This document shows positions 11,840 through 22,839 of a DNA stretch of 64,000 nt, piece by piece; within the stretch, counting starts at the first letter, position 1, and every line of letters begins with the position of its first letter. Origin of the DNA: Charina bottae (taxonomy: Eukaryota; Chordata; Lepidosauria; Squamata; Charinaidae); NCBI GenBank assembly GCA_023362775.1, contig JALMGJ010000004.1:35976929-36040928 (forward strand), read 5' to 3'. The translations under genes were made by a program, and so were the position numbers. The notes under the pieces are model-generated. The model did no database searches. It saw nothing but the letters and a program-made list of their open reading frames with translations, and was not told where the DNA came from.

Positions 11840-12840
11840 GATCAGCTGTCAAGTAACAAGTTATTTTGACTATTCTTTTTCATAACCTGTGTTATAAATC
11901 ACCTTGGAAAGATTTTATCTGGAAAGACAGGATATACATGAATAAATATAGTGATTCCTTGGAGAAGTACAGGGTTTTCACTCCTTCCAATAAGAATCCT
12001 AGTAATTGATTTCTTGCCTTGGCCATAAAAATTTTCAGCAAAAGTAGCTCGAGTACACAGAGCTCAGGACAGACAGATTTCTCAATGAATGTTTTACTCT
12101 ATCCTTTTTCTCTGTATTGTAGCACCAAAAAAATCTCCAATTTGCAGTTATGTTTATCTTCTTTACTTCTATTTTTCTTTTAATAGAAGCTATAATATCA
12201 TTTGCCCAGTTCATATTTAAGCGTCAGCATTTTATAAAATGTATGTGGAGCTTCTACAGGCAGGCTATCTTAAGAAGTAATAGAATTGTATGACATAAGG
12301 CTTTTAAAATATCTGTGGAACTCCAGAATGATTGGAATCTGCTTTTCTGGTGCAAGGCATGTGCTGAAAACATTTTCAGCAAAAGGTGCATTGAAACAGC
12401 TAACCAGTATGCTATCCTGTATTTACAGATTGTTTACACCAGGTGGCAGTGCAGAAGTTTTCAAAACTAGGACTTCACAGGCCAAGTAAACAGCAAATTG
12501 TAGACTCACAGCTCTATATACAGGCAATTTTATTATTTAATTAAACCAATAGGAGATATATAGCATTTTACAGAAACCTCACTATAGAAGTAGAACCTGA
12601 GATTTACACACGTAGACAGGAAACATGCACTGGCCAAATAATGTATTAGGCAAAGTTGTTTTGCTGGGAGAAAAAGCGAAGCTATGCCAGCAGAACAGTC
12701 AAAATAGTTCAGAGTTATAGGCAAGATGTGTATAGCACACTTGCGGATCGTTCCCTTAAGCTCACATTCTTAAGCTCACATTGTATGCCAATTAAAAATA
12801 AAGGCCAGTTCCAGCTGGTGTAGGTAGTGGGGTAGAAGTC
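11840..12840. other. Intergenic DNA, nothing recognised
   Basis: A+T-rich with short frames lacking motifs. Confidence 0.5.
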
Positions 12841-12844
12841 TATC

Positions 12845-13690
12845 CCTAACCCTCTGCTCTGTGGGGTGCTGCAGGGCTTGACTCTCCTCTCATTCAGCAC
12901 CTCTGCACTGGGCCATCCAAGTGATGCTGTGGAGGTGCTTTCCCAGTACTTGCAGGGTGTACAACTCTGGATGGAGAAGAACTGGCTTTGGCTCCACCCT
13001 GACCAGACCTAATGGCTGTGGGTTTTAGGGCCCCCACAACTAGTAATTAGCCTCCTTTAACTCTGGCTACGGTGGCACTCCCCCAGTCAAAGCTAGTGTG
13101 CAGTCTGGAGGTTCTCCTGGACTCACAGCTCCTCCTCACAGAGCAGGTGGCAGCCATGGCTGTAAGAGCTTTTGCCCAAATATATCTTGTGAGCCAGTGA
13201 TGCCCTTTTCTAAATCAGGAGGCACTGCTCACAGTCACTCATGCCTTAATCACCCCCTGATCGGACTAATGCAACACATTCTAGACAGGGCTGTCCTTGA
13301 AGAGCATTCAGAAGCTGCAAGTTGGCCAGAATGTAGTGGCATAGGGAGTAGTGGGTGCAGTGTATTACTCCCATGTAATACCACTGCTGTGTGAGCTGCA
13401 CTGGCTCTCACTATGCTTCCAGGGGCAATTCAAGGTGCTAGTCATCACCTTTACATGACATGGGGTCAGGTTACTACTTGAAATACTTAGAAGCATGCTT
13501 TCTCTGTCACGGCATCTGCCTTATGGAATAGTCTCCCCCCAGTGATATGGATGGCCGCAACCCTGCTGGCCTTCAGGAAAACAATGAAGACCTGGGTTTC
13601 CCCCAAGCACTGGGGGCAAAATGTTGATGGATCTGGCAGAGTGTGGTTGATTTATGGATGCAAGTTTTATCCAGGCCAACTTTTAATATC
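12845..13690 (+). mobile_element. L2-clade LINE remnant, reverse transcriptase C-terminal half
   Basis: Aligns by eye with the L2 copy at 40560-41480: the GTGGGGTGCTGCAGGGC block (PQG of the RT), a TGATGCTGTGGAGGTGC block, the CTCTTGGACTCACGGCTCCT-like stretch, CATTCAGAAGCTGCA and a TTCAAGGTGCTAGTCATCAC block. Frames are broken throughout. Confidence 0.8.
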
Positions 13691-13778
13691 TCTATGACTT
13701 AAATAAGGTAGATCTCTGGACTAGAGAGGTCATTTAAGCTAAGCAAATGCTTTGAATTGAGGAATTCTTCATGCAGAG

Positions 13779-14049
13779 CAGGGCTTTCCAAAGTTTTCCT
13801 GCGGCGACACACCAACCGCCGTTGGTGTGTTGCCGCGGGAAAACCCGGAAGTGCCGCCGTTGTGGCAGCGCGCAAAAACCCGGAAGCGCTGCTGCCGCTT
13901 TCGGGTTTTTGCGCGCCGCCGTTGGTGTGTCGCCGCGGGAAAACCCGGAAGCACTGATGATGATCAGCGATTCCGGGTTGTGTGGCGACACACCAGACTG
14001 TGTGTGGCAACACACTTTTGTGTTGCGACACACCGTTTGGAAAGCTCTG
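13779..14049 (-). mobile_element. G+C-rich hAT-like MITE (CTTTCCAAA family), copy 1
   Basis: Convention for this family: end A reads CAGNGCTTTCCAAACTG then TGTGTCGCGACAC; end B reads CAGGGCTTTCCAAAGTTTTCC or a shorter variant. Plus means A is at the left. Here B is left and A right. The 8-bp flanks are ATGCAGAG and ATGTAGAG. The interior has two GCGGGAAAACCCGGAAG modules and repeated ACCAACGGCGG-type motifs on both strands. It has no transposase. Confidence 0.85.
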
Positions 14050-14057
14050 ATGTAGAG

Positions 14058-14310
14058 AATGATCTCCCCCCAGAGCTTCATGTGGCTTCCACCCTTATGC
14101 CATTCAGGAAGTTGTTCTCCCAGTCCTTGGGGACAGGGTGACTGTGTAGCCGTCTTTTTGTTTTGTTTTGGTCTGGTCTGATCTGCTTTGGTTTGGTTTT
14201 GGTATTTGCTCTTCTGATCTGTTGTATTCTTTTATATGTTTGGGTTTTTTTAGTTGAAATCCACCCAGTTGTTTAGGAGTTGGGCAACTAACTAACTAAA
14301 TAAATAAATG
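14058..14310 (+). mobile_element. L2-clade 3' end fragment
   Basis: LPPELHVASTLMPFRKLF matches the end of the L2 ORF2 (PPEIRMAPTLLAFRKAL type), followed by a T-rich 3' UTR ending in AAATAAATAAATG. Confidence 0.65.
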
Positions 14311-14438
14311 TAGTCACAATTGCAGCTAAATCTAAGTGTGTGTCACAGAGAAAAACAATTGCTTTACAGGGATAACTAGATCAAAGAATTTGATGGTTTT
14401 AGAGAATGTGGGTGCATAATTTAGAGATTATGCAGCTA

Positions 14439-15653
14439 AAGGTGTATGGGCAAACCAACTATCATAGAAAAGAAATTTATTGAAAATCCTCAATATATAT
14501 TGGATCATAACAAATTGTGGCAAGTTCTTGGTGGTATGGGGATACCAAGTCATCTTGTCTGCCTCCTGAGGAATCTGTATAACGACCAAGTAGCAACGGT
14601 AAGAACAGAGCACGGAACAACGGACTGGTTTAAGATTGGAAAAGGAGTACGGCAGGGTTGTATACTCTCACCCTACCTATTCAACCTGTACGCAGAACAC
14701 ATCATGCGACATGCTGGGCTTGAGGAATCCAAGGCTGGAGTTAAAATTGCTGGAAGAAACATTAACAATCTCAGATATGCAGATGATACCACTTTGATGG
14801 CTGAAAGCGAGGAGGAGTTGAGGAGCCTTATGACGAAGGTGAAAGAAGAAAGTGCAAAAGCTGGGTTGCAGTTAAACCTCAAAAAAACCAAGATTATGGC
14901 AACGAGCTTGATTGATGACTGGCAAATAGAGGGAGAAAAAGTGGAGGCAGTGACAGACTTTGTATTTCTAGGCGCAAAGATTACTGCAGACGCTGACTGC
15001 AGCCAGGAAATCAGAAGACGTCTACTTCTTGGGAGGAGAGCAATGGCAAATCTTGATAAAATAGTTAAGAGCAGAGACATCACACTGACAACAAAGGTCC
15101 GCATAGTTAAAGCAATGGTATTCCCTGTAGTAACCTATGGCTGCGAGAGCTGGACCATAAGGAAGGCTGAGCGAAGGAAGATAGATGCTTTTGAACTGTG
15201 GTGTTGGAGGAAAATTCTGAGGGTGCCTTGGACTGCAAGAAGATCAAACCAGTCCATACTCCAGGAAATCAAGCCAGACTGCTCACTTGAGGGAATGATA
15301 TTAAAGGCAAAACTGAAGTACTTTGGCCACATCATGAGAAGACAGGATACCCTGGAGAAGAAGCTGATGCTAGGGAAAGTGGAAGGCAAAAGGAAGAGGG
15401 GCCGACCAAGGGCAAGATGGATGGATGGTATTCTGGAGGCGACAGACTCAACCATTGGGGAGCTGGGGATGATGACGGCCGACAGAGGGCTCTGGCGTGG
15501 ACTGGTCCATGAAGTCACGAAGAGTCGGAAACGACTGAACGAATAAACAACAACAATATATATATTCACCAGAATTCATTCTAGACCAAGGAAATGGTTA
15601 CCTGAGGATTTTCAATAAACTTGTCTATGATAGTTGGTTTGCCCATACACCTT
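14439..15653. repeat. Inverted repeat (about 52-bp arms) enclosing a Bov-B copy
   Basis: The left arm (14439-14492) and the inverse of the right arm (15603-15653) share AAGGTGTATGGGCAAACCAA, CTATCATAGA and TTTATTGAAAATCCTCA, with only a short mismatch cluster. Without the LINE, the original locus would have been a hairpin with a loop of about 50 bases. Confidence 0.85.
14504..15556 (+). mobile_element. Bov-B (RTE) LINE, 5' truncated, near-intact C-terminal ORF
   Basis: The open frame (14446-15546, including about 19 codons of flanking DNA) keeps the Bov-B reverse transcriptase from DHNKLWQVL onward: GVRQGCILSPYLFNLYAEH, LRYADDTTLMAESEEELRS with the YADD catalytic motif intact, the thumb, then WTARRSNQSILQEI, KLKYFGHIMRR and a stop after VTKSRKRLNE. 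The endonuclease and fingers are missing. The tail is a short CAACAATATATAT tract. CAATATATAT-like sequence on both sides suggests a target duplication. With no promoter or endonuclease it cannot move. Confidence 0.93.
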
Positions 15654-15659
15654 CATCAG

Positions 15660-16685
15660 GCAATGGCTTCAGTGTTACATAAGATGCCCTGTATGTGTGA
15701 TTGGGCCATTATAGGCACAACTTCCATGCCACCGTAGGTGCAATTGTATTTCATGATGATCAGTTCATATTTAGTAGCCAGTAATCAACCCATGAAAATA
15801 AATGCATGTCTATAGTGAACTGTGCATGAGAATTGTTTTATTCAAGTTATGCAAACTAAATGCCAACCAATTACCATTTGAGATATCCCAAATTCTACTT
15901 TATTTTGGGCTGATACATACGATACAATAAATATTCCCACATTGGAAACAGAACCAGAAAATCCTGATCTTTTGAAGGTATGAACTGCAGAATATTGGTC
16001 AAAAATGTATTTCATGTTATGTGAATTATCAGTAAAGGTTACAACATTGTTTTGATTATTTAAGTATTATATATTTTACAATGTTAACCCAAGGGACTCC
16101 AATTACTTATGTTGCAACAGAATGTTCTCATCTATACATATACAAGAAATTTCTTTCAAGCTGATTAATGACAAATATATCTATTACTAGGATGGAAATC
16201 TGTCATTTCATGTCTGTCAAAGCTACAGGATGACACTTGACAGATCTGTGCCATTAATGTAATAAGTTTACTGACTGACATGCATGGATGACAGCTTTCA
16301 GTGGTGAGAAAGAAAGTAAAAGAAACAACTGCTTTCTTTCTCACTTCAGTTGAGATTCATGATGGACAGTTTATCAGGTGGTATGGCCTGTTTTTCAATG
16401 CACACCAAGTCCAAAGTTCCCTGGGTTATGTAGAATTAGCTGCATAATTTGGGAAATCAAGGGAGGAACTAGAGAGTCATGCCTCTTACAAATTAACACA
16501 ATCCCCTTGCAGTGCGTGTTTCTTAAAAGAAAATGTCCTACATATTTTATTAAGTAACGTTATTATGTATACAGTATGTTATATATTTTCTAATTCTTTC
16601 TAAAATTTGAAATTAGGAAATCAAACTTTTGTGTTTGATGTGATGCCAACCAGCCCATGAGATCTAGTAGAGAAGGCTTGCTGAG
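15660..16685. other. Intergenic DNA, nothing recognised
   Basis: A+T-rich, no open frame or repeat ends that I can name. Confidence 0.5.
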
Positions 16686-16689
16686 GGTC

Positions 16690-16965
16690 CCAAATCTGCA
16701 GAGACCCTGTGCTTGAGTCTTCTCGGTAATGGTGCCCGGCCTCTGGAACAGCCTATTGCCAGATATTCAGACCATTCCCCACACCCACATCCAGCATTAT
16801 ATTTTCAAATAGCCTTGAAAAGAGGGCTTGTCAGAGAACCGGCTGCCTGAATGGTGCTCTTCTGGTTACATAATTGATTTTCTGTGTTCTAATCTTATAT
16901 TGTTAAGTGTAGATGCTCAGAGTCTTTGGAAATGGAGCAGCACGTAAGCCAAAGTAAAAAAATAA
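16690..16965 (+). mobile_element. L2-clade 3' end fragment
   Basis: TTCTCGGTAATGGTGCCCGG and CTCTGGAACAGCCT correspond to the L2 block encoding FSVMVPGLWNSL near the end of ORF2, followed by a decayed 3' UTR. Confidence 0.65.
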
Positions 16966-17094
16966 ATGAGGATTTGCCTATCATGAAATCAGGACTGATT
17001 TTGCCAGGTGCTAAAATGCTTTTAGCTTCTCCTGAAATTAAATGCATTACACTGAAATAACAAGTTTTTAGTAGGGGCTTAATAGGAATTATGG

Positions 17095-17610
17095 GATTGT
17101 TGTCTAGTGGTTAAGGCATAGCTTTCCAAACTGTGTGTCGCGACACTTTAGTGTGTCGCAACACGGTTTAGTGTGTCGCAACACAACCTGGAAGTGGCGG
17201 CGGGGGTGTGCACAGCGGTGGTGCAGGGGTGTGTGCGGCAGCGGCGATGACGGCAGCGGCGATGACGGCAGCGGCGCGCCATCAGCGCTTCTGTGTTTTA
17301 GCGGAAAACATGAGGCCGCCGCTGCGTGCCCCCGCCGCTGCCGCTGTTGGTGTGTCGCCAACAGCAGCAGTTTGGAAAGCACTGGGTTAAGGCAATGGGC
17401 TAGAATCCAGGAGTCTATGAGTTCAAGTCCCGCCTTAGGCATGAAAGCCGGCTGGGTGATCTTGGGCCAGTCACTCTCTCTCAGCCCAACTCACCTCACA
17501 GTGTTGTTGTTGTGGGGAAAATAGGAGGAGGAAGGAGTATTAGGTATGTTCGCCGCCTTGAGTTATTTATAAAAATAATAAAGGCGGGATAGAAAATAAA
17601 AAAAATAATC
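17095..17610 (+). mobile_element. CORE-SINE with LINE-type tail, split by a hAT-like MITE
   Basis: The tRNA-derived head (TTGTCTAGTGGTTAAGG) is cut and resumes after the MITE with GGTTAAGGCAATGGGC. The core GAAAGCCGGCTGGGTGATCT and tail AATAATAAAGGCGGGATA follow. Taking out the MITE and one copy of GGTTAAGG restores a typical head. Confidence 0.92.
17117..17384 (+). mobile_element. G+C-rich hAT-like MITE, copy 2 (nested in SINE)
   Basis: Perfect 8-bp target duplication GGTTAAGG at 17109-17116 and 17385-17392, inside a known SINE sequence, so the element boundaries are proven: it starts CATAGCTTTCC and ends TTTGGAAAGCACTG. The interior is dominated by GCGGCGG-type triplets and contains GGTGTGTCGCC near the B end. 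Confidence 0.93.
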
Positions 17611-17614
17611 TATG

Positions 17615-18590
17615 TTCTTTGCTGCTGTGAATTGCCCTGGGTAAGCCCTGTTCATTGGAAAGAAGTCAGATCAGACACTCTGCATTCAGTAAGATGAGAA
17701 TAGCAACTAATTTTATCAGGAAAGGAGGATTGTAGTTATTCAGATCTATATAAAAGTTTCCCCTCTCGGCCCTGGCAGTCCTGTCTATTTGCATTTATTC
17801 AAAGGTACTTTCTCCATATTGGTTCATCTGTTCATGAAACTCAGACCAAAAGTACTTTACATGATTCCGGATGCCTTGATGTTATATCTTTAACACCACA
17901 AACACCCTTAAGAGAGGAAGAGAAGGATTGATAATGTTCAGCCCCATTTCCTGATCATGTCACTGCATCAGTGGAACTGTAGTCCTTAGAAAATAGAATG
18001 AAAAGGGCAGTTTCTTAGGGGAAAATACCCCCCTCTCCAGCCTTTCATCCTGCCAGGGCAGTAGCATCCAGGGTCTAGTCTGCGAAGTCCTTTACTCTAA
18101 CTTCCTATTATCTATCTTGAAATACTATGCTGTTTCTGAAACTACAGCTCTGAACATGTCTTCTGGAGTAGCACCCAAAAAAATATATATCAGTGATTAA
18201 GGAAGTGAAAGTAGGTCAGTAGCAGAGTGCTTGCCGGATCCTTAGATACAAATGTAGAGATTCTTAGTCATTCCAACTAATAGAGTTACTACAAAAGCAA
18301 ACTGTAGCAACAAATATCCTAAGGCACAGCACTTCTCATTCCTTTCTTTCCTCCATTTTCTTCCCATTCTATGTCTAACTTTGCTTTAACAAGGAATGGA
18401 ATAAAAGGACTTCTAGGGTAACATAATGGAGTGGAGCATGGGGAAGATATACTGTAGGATAGCACACACACTTCGTTAACATTGGAATAAAAGAACAAGG
18501 TCACATTTATTAAATATTTAATAATGGGCTTTAAAGCAGGTTTGCTTAATTCTACAAATTATCTATATCCCATCAATACTAACCTATCCC
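17615..18590. other. Intergenic DNA, nothing recognised
   Basis: No repeat ends or motifs recognised. Confidence 0.5.
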
Positions 18591-18594
18591 GGCC

Positions 18595-18690
18595 CCAATA
18601 TTATTTATTTATTTATAAGATTAATAAGGCCACCCAATACAAACAATGTGACTCTGGGTGGCCTACTATATAAAAAACAAACAATAAATA
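18595..18690 (-). mobile_element. L2-type LINE tail
   Basis: TTTATTTATTTATAAGATT followed by GACTCTGGGTGGCC is the antisense of the common L2 3' end (GGCCACCCAGAGTC ... AAATAAATAAA). Confidence 0.6.
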
Positions 18691-19740
18691 ATAAAAAAGG
18701 GGGAAAACCCTACCATATAGCAATAAACAAACACAAAATATCAAATGGTGACCAGGCACATTTTTTTTTTCACTTTGTCTCCCTTACAAGAGGAAGTATT
18801 TGAAGGCTTGGACTCTAAGCCTCCTTGAGACCTGAGCCACCCAATTCCTCTCTTTTTAGTTCCTCCCTTCTTATGCAGGAATATCACCTGGAGGGAGCTG
18901 CCCAGTGTTGCCTTTTTTTGGTTTGGCCCTTCCATCACCCAGTCATCACACCTCTTCACAGAACTAATTTGATGCTTTGATGGTGGGCAGCTCTTACATC
19001 TTCACCTATGAAAATTTAAGAAAAGATGCTTTCTTTTTTCAAAATGTTATCTGTAACTTGTTTTCCTTTTTCAGGGAAACAATAGCTGTGTTTGCACAAC
19101 AGTGAGCCACAATCTAGTCAACCACATTTTAGCCTCATGTATTGTCTGAACTCGTGTGCTGTGCAAATCCATAAAGCTGGGCTGAGAAAACCATACATTG
19201 ATTTTTGACGATGAGCCATCAAGTCAGTGTTGACTCTTAGCAACCTTTTCCAGGAAAATCTATCTCAACCCTTCAAGTCTTCCAACGGCACACCCATTGC
19301 TGCTGTAGTTGAAGTCCATCCATCTTGCTGCTGGACATCCTAGTTTTCTCTTTCCTTCCACTTTTCCCAGTATTATAGAGTTCTCCAGAAAACTAGGTCT
19401 TCACAAACTGTGTCCAAAATATGATAATCTGAGACTGGTCATTTGTGCTTTGAGTGAGAACTCTGAATTTATTTTATTTATTTGTTCCATGATCCATTTG
19501 TTTGTGTTCTTGGCCATCCATGGTAGTCTCAGAAATCTTCAACACCAAAGTTTGAAAGTTTCAATGTTCTTTTTATCTTCAAGTTCCAAGTTTTGCTTCC
19601 ATAGAGTGTCACAGGGAAAACCATTGCCCAGTTCTTGTAAATAGGGAATATGTTCTAAAGTATCTTGGATGTTGACATCTCTACTGTACAGAATTTCAGT
19701 ATCCTCCTTCCATGTTCCTTTGATCTTCTTTGAATCAGTT

Positions 19741-20546
19741 TGTAAGGCCCCTGGCTTACACTGTTTTACCCAAGTTCCTGAGGTTGCCAATAACAGTCTT
19801 GAATCGAGGCTTGGAGATTTAGAATAACAGCATTTATTTGGCCAAGCAAAGCTGGGTGGAATATCTGCAGACATCATGGCAGTGAAATGTCTGGGAAGAT
19901 ATCCACACACACACATCACAAGTTCAATGCTTATATAGGGTTTGCAAAGCTAGTAAAGAAGCATAAATGAACTCTTCTCCTAGTGCAGGGCTTTCTGCCG
20001 TCGCTGCGGCACAGCGGCGGTGCGGGGGCGCGCGCGCACAGCGGCGACGCAGGAGGGCGTGCGGCGGCGACACAAGGGGACGTGAGGCGGCGCGCGCGTG
20101 TATGGCGGCAGCGGCACAGCGGTGGTGCGGGGGCGCGCGCGCACGGCGGCGATGCAGGAGGGCGTGTGGCGGCACATGCGCGGCGCCGACACGGGGGGAC
20201 ATGCGGCGGCGTGTGTGTGTATGGCGGCGGCGGCAGCGGCTGCCGCTGCCACCGTGCACGCACGCGCCGCCGCTTCCAGGTGGTGTGGCGACACACCATG
20301 CTGTGTGTGGCGACACACTTTTGTGTCGCGACACACAGTTTGGAAAGCTCTGTCCTAGTGAGAGGGCAAGGTTGCAAGGATACTGTATCTGCATATCTAA
20401 CCGGCTTTCTGCCGCCTGGCACTGTAAACAATCCTTGCCATGCGTTATGTAAATGAACTCTCTCCTAAACAGCATTCAAGGCCCCTGCTTCTCATTTGCA
20501 AGCAGTTTTCAAAAGCAGAATGGTGTTGGTTAAGCTAACCCTTACA
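19741..20546 (-). mobile_element. Solo LTR, interrupted by a hAT-like MITE
   Basis: The ends TGTAAGGCCC and CCCTTACA are inverted and follow the TG...CA rule; AGTT flanks both sides as a 4-bp target duplication. On the minus strand a TATA box (TATATAAGC, about 19928-19938) precedes a polyadenylation signal (AATAAATG, about 19828-19836), the usual LTR order. Without the MITE and its duplication it is about 430 bp. No internal retroviral genes are present. Confidence 0.72.
19986..20352 (-). mobile_element. G+C-rich hAT-like MITE, copy 3 (nested in LTR)
   Basis: The perfect duplication TCCTAGTG lies at 19978-19985 and 20353-20360. End B (CAGGGCTTTCTGCCG) is left; end A (CAGTTTGGAAAGCTCTG) is right. 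The interior is extremely rich in CGGCGG, GCGCGC and CACGC and opens frames on both strands, which are not genes. Confidence 0.9.
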
Positions 20547-21179
20547 AGTTATTATTTGTTCATTAGCATCATTTAGCAAGCCTCTTCCTGGCCTCAGATG
20601 TCTTTGATGTTATAACTGAGATCTTCTACCTTTTTGAACCAATAATATAGTTAATTTGATTTCTGTGTATTCCATCTGGTGATATCCATACATATAGGTC
20701 TCATTTTGGTTGTTTGAAAACTGTCTCAGCAATGAAGAAATCACTGGATTGGAAGAAACTGGTAAGATGTTCACCTGCTTCATTTTTGTCTCCTAGGCCT
20801 AGGGCATGTGGTCCAACTATATTTTCCTCTTTAATATTTCCAAGTTTGGCATTCCAGGCTCTAACCACAAGCAGCACATATCCCCATGATGAGGCAGCAT
20901 AATAGGACTTGAGGGGATAGTTACATTGACTGTGAGTTTATGAGTAATACAGACGCAGCCAGTGAATAACATTAGTCTCCATCTTCAGAACTACAAGGCT
21001 ATTATTTATTTATTTCAGCGCTTGAGGTGAAATATAATGCACTGCCCTTCCTTTTTTTCTTTTTAATAATAGCTTAAGGTGGGGAAGGCTATTTCTAGGA
21101 CGTTATTTTCACTTTGAAGCAGTGCATCACTAGCTGATTCCAGTAAAGGGCATAACTTCACCCTGTATTTAGGGATCCC

Positions 21180-22830
21180 GTATTTGTTTACTTAAAACCA
21201 GCGTGGAGCTTATCCCCGGGGCGCGGGCGTTAAGGGCTGCCTCTCTCAAAGTGCCACAAAACTCTTCCTTGTTGTTTTCATGGAGCTTTCTGGCAACCTC
21301 TCGGTGCATCCCGTCCTCAGGATTCTCCTTGCCGCTGCACCCCAGGCTGCCCCCTCTCCGGGGTCAGAGCAGGGAAAGCCAGTTGCCCGGGAAGTCCTCT
21401 TCCCTCCCAATCTTTTTATCGCTTTCGCGGGCTTTCGACAAACGGGAGTCCGCGTCTTGTCTGTCTCGCGCTGTAATTTCCAGATCTGAACGCATATCAT
21501 TTCCTTCACTCCAGCTTTCCCCAGCCTGGTGCTTTTAGGATTTGGAGAGCATCAGGTCGGGAACGCGAGATTAATCGCTCTTTCACAAGGTCTCCAGGAG
21601 GGAAACGGGGAGGAAAGAAACAAGTGTGTGTGTGGAATGTGGAGACAACCACAGCTGCGCGCCTGGCTAAACAAAGGCGCGTTCATTCCCAGGCTTCTTC
21701 CGCCTTCGGCTCCCCCACCATCCCCCGCTCCCGATGGTTTCAGACTGGCGAGGATCTCAGCAGCCCCGCGGGCGAAAGAGCGCGTCGGGAGCTGTCAGGC
21801 AATACAGTCGGGGGGTGGGGGTGCTGAGCACTTCTGAAGTTCGCTCTGGTGGACGCAGATGTGCTCAGAGGCTTGGTGAGCTCCTCATGTACTCCCAACA
21901 CACCACGCTCTGCCGCCCCCGATTCCTCAGGGGCCTAAACTGGCCAGCGGCGCATGTAGGGTAACCTCTCCACCTCCTCTCTCAGGTTTCGTTCAAGGCA
22001 CTCCTGGAGATCGGCGAGCAGAGCACTTGTGGGAAACAATGGGGCGGGGATGGAAGGGTGTGTTGCTCCCCTGGAGAAGAGATTGGAGCGCGCATGCTCG
22101 CCCGCGCCGTATGACGTGAGTTGCCTAGCTTAGCAGGGAAAGATCAAAGAGCGAAGGAGAAGAACCCGGCGGAGAGGCGAGTGAGGCTCGCAGGGTTGCG
22201 CAGGAAGCGGTCCGGCGCAGCGGGAAGTTTCTGCGAGGAGGAAAGAGCGCAAAAACCTAAGCTAGTCTCCTGCGATCTGCCCGGGTCTCTGAGCAAAGTT
22301 GCCTTTCCTTTCCTCCTCCTCCTCCACCGAAGCGAGCTGCTGCCGGCGCACACGATTCGGGAACCGCGGACTGGAGAGCACATGGGAAGGCGGGCCAGCC
22401 TGGTGCACGCATGACATAGCAGGAGCGAGAGACTACAAGCCTCCGCCAAGAATACCCGGCAGGTCATGGCAGGGCAGGGCTGTGATCGGGGCTGCTCTGA
22501 GGTACAAATCCCAGCGTGGGTGCGGGAAGCAGAAGCGTGAGCGAGCCAAGGCAAGAAGAAACCCCCCGGCGAGAGCGGCAGAGGGAGGCTGCGGGCGCCG
22601 CCGGAGCAGCTGCCACTCGCTTCACCATGGATTGCAGCCGCCTCAGGACTCTTATTAATAGATACGTAAGTACCCGGGGCGCCGCTGCCTTGTTCACAAG
22701 CTCGACTTTACCTCTTATCCAGGGCGCCTAAGCGAATCCGGATGCCGACCTGCAAGCCGCCTCGCTTAACGTAGAAGCGCGCGCCGCCCCTTCCCCCGCC
22801 ACTTGTTGGTTGGCAGCTGCCCCTTTACGC
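21180..22830 (+). promoter_or_regulatory. CpG-rich promoter and 5' UTR of ATP11A
   Basis: A CpG-rich island leading into the first coding exon. Candidate sites: an NRF1-like GCGCGCATGCTCG (about 22088-22100) and a CRE-like TGACGTGA (22112-22119), about 510-540 bp before the ATG. No TATA box is evident. Short frames on both strands are a by-product of base composition. The transcription start is not visible. Confidence 0.7.
22627..22665 (+). CDS. ATP11A: ATP11A coding exon 1 (P4-ATPase phospholipid flippase)
   Basis: ATP11A is the catalytic subunit of a P4-ATPase that, with CDC50A, moves aminophospholipids to the cytosolic leaflet of the plasma membrane and endosomes. The exon encodes only MDCSRLRTLINRY and then meets a consensus donor, TAC followed by GTAAGT (22666-22671). 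Human ATP11A begins MDCSLVRTLVHRY as I recall it, and the paralogue ATP11C does not share this start. The ATG context ACCATGG is optimal for initiation. Thirteen whole codons make the intron phase 0. No catalytic P-type motif (DKTGT) is in the window; those exons lie further right. TUBGCP3 in the opposite direction to the left is the conserved neighbour. Substitutions are conservative apart from Leu/Val to Arg/Leu at residues 5-6. Confidence 0.9.
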
Positions 22831-22839
22831 GGCAGGCTG

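Larger units (their letters stand above)
19206..20900 (-). mobile_element. RTE-clade LINE, internally deleted, split by a solo LTR
   Basis: The 3' end (ATCAAGTCAGTGTTGACTCT) and RT C-terminal region lie at 19206-19740. Beyond the LTR, 20590-20900 encodes on the minus strand VVRAWNAKLGNIKEENIVG, GPHALGLGDKNEAGEHL and VWISPDGIHRNQINYIIGSK, the C-terminal half of the RTE endonuclease with the SPDG and RNQIDY-like blocks. Most of the RT between the two parts is gone. Same family as 10400-11835. Confidence 0.85.

Noticed and set aside
19924..20475. Four overlapping frames of 118-183 codons
   Set aside because: They run across MITE boundaries and exist on both strands because the interior is CGG-rich; composition is Arg/Ala/Pro/His only.
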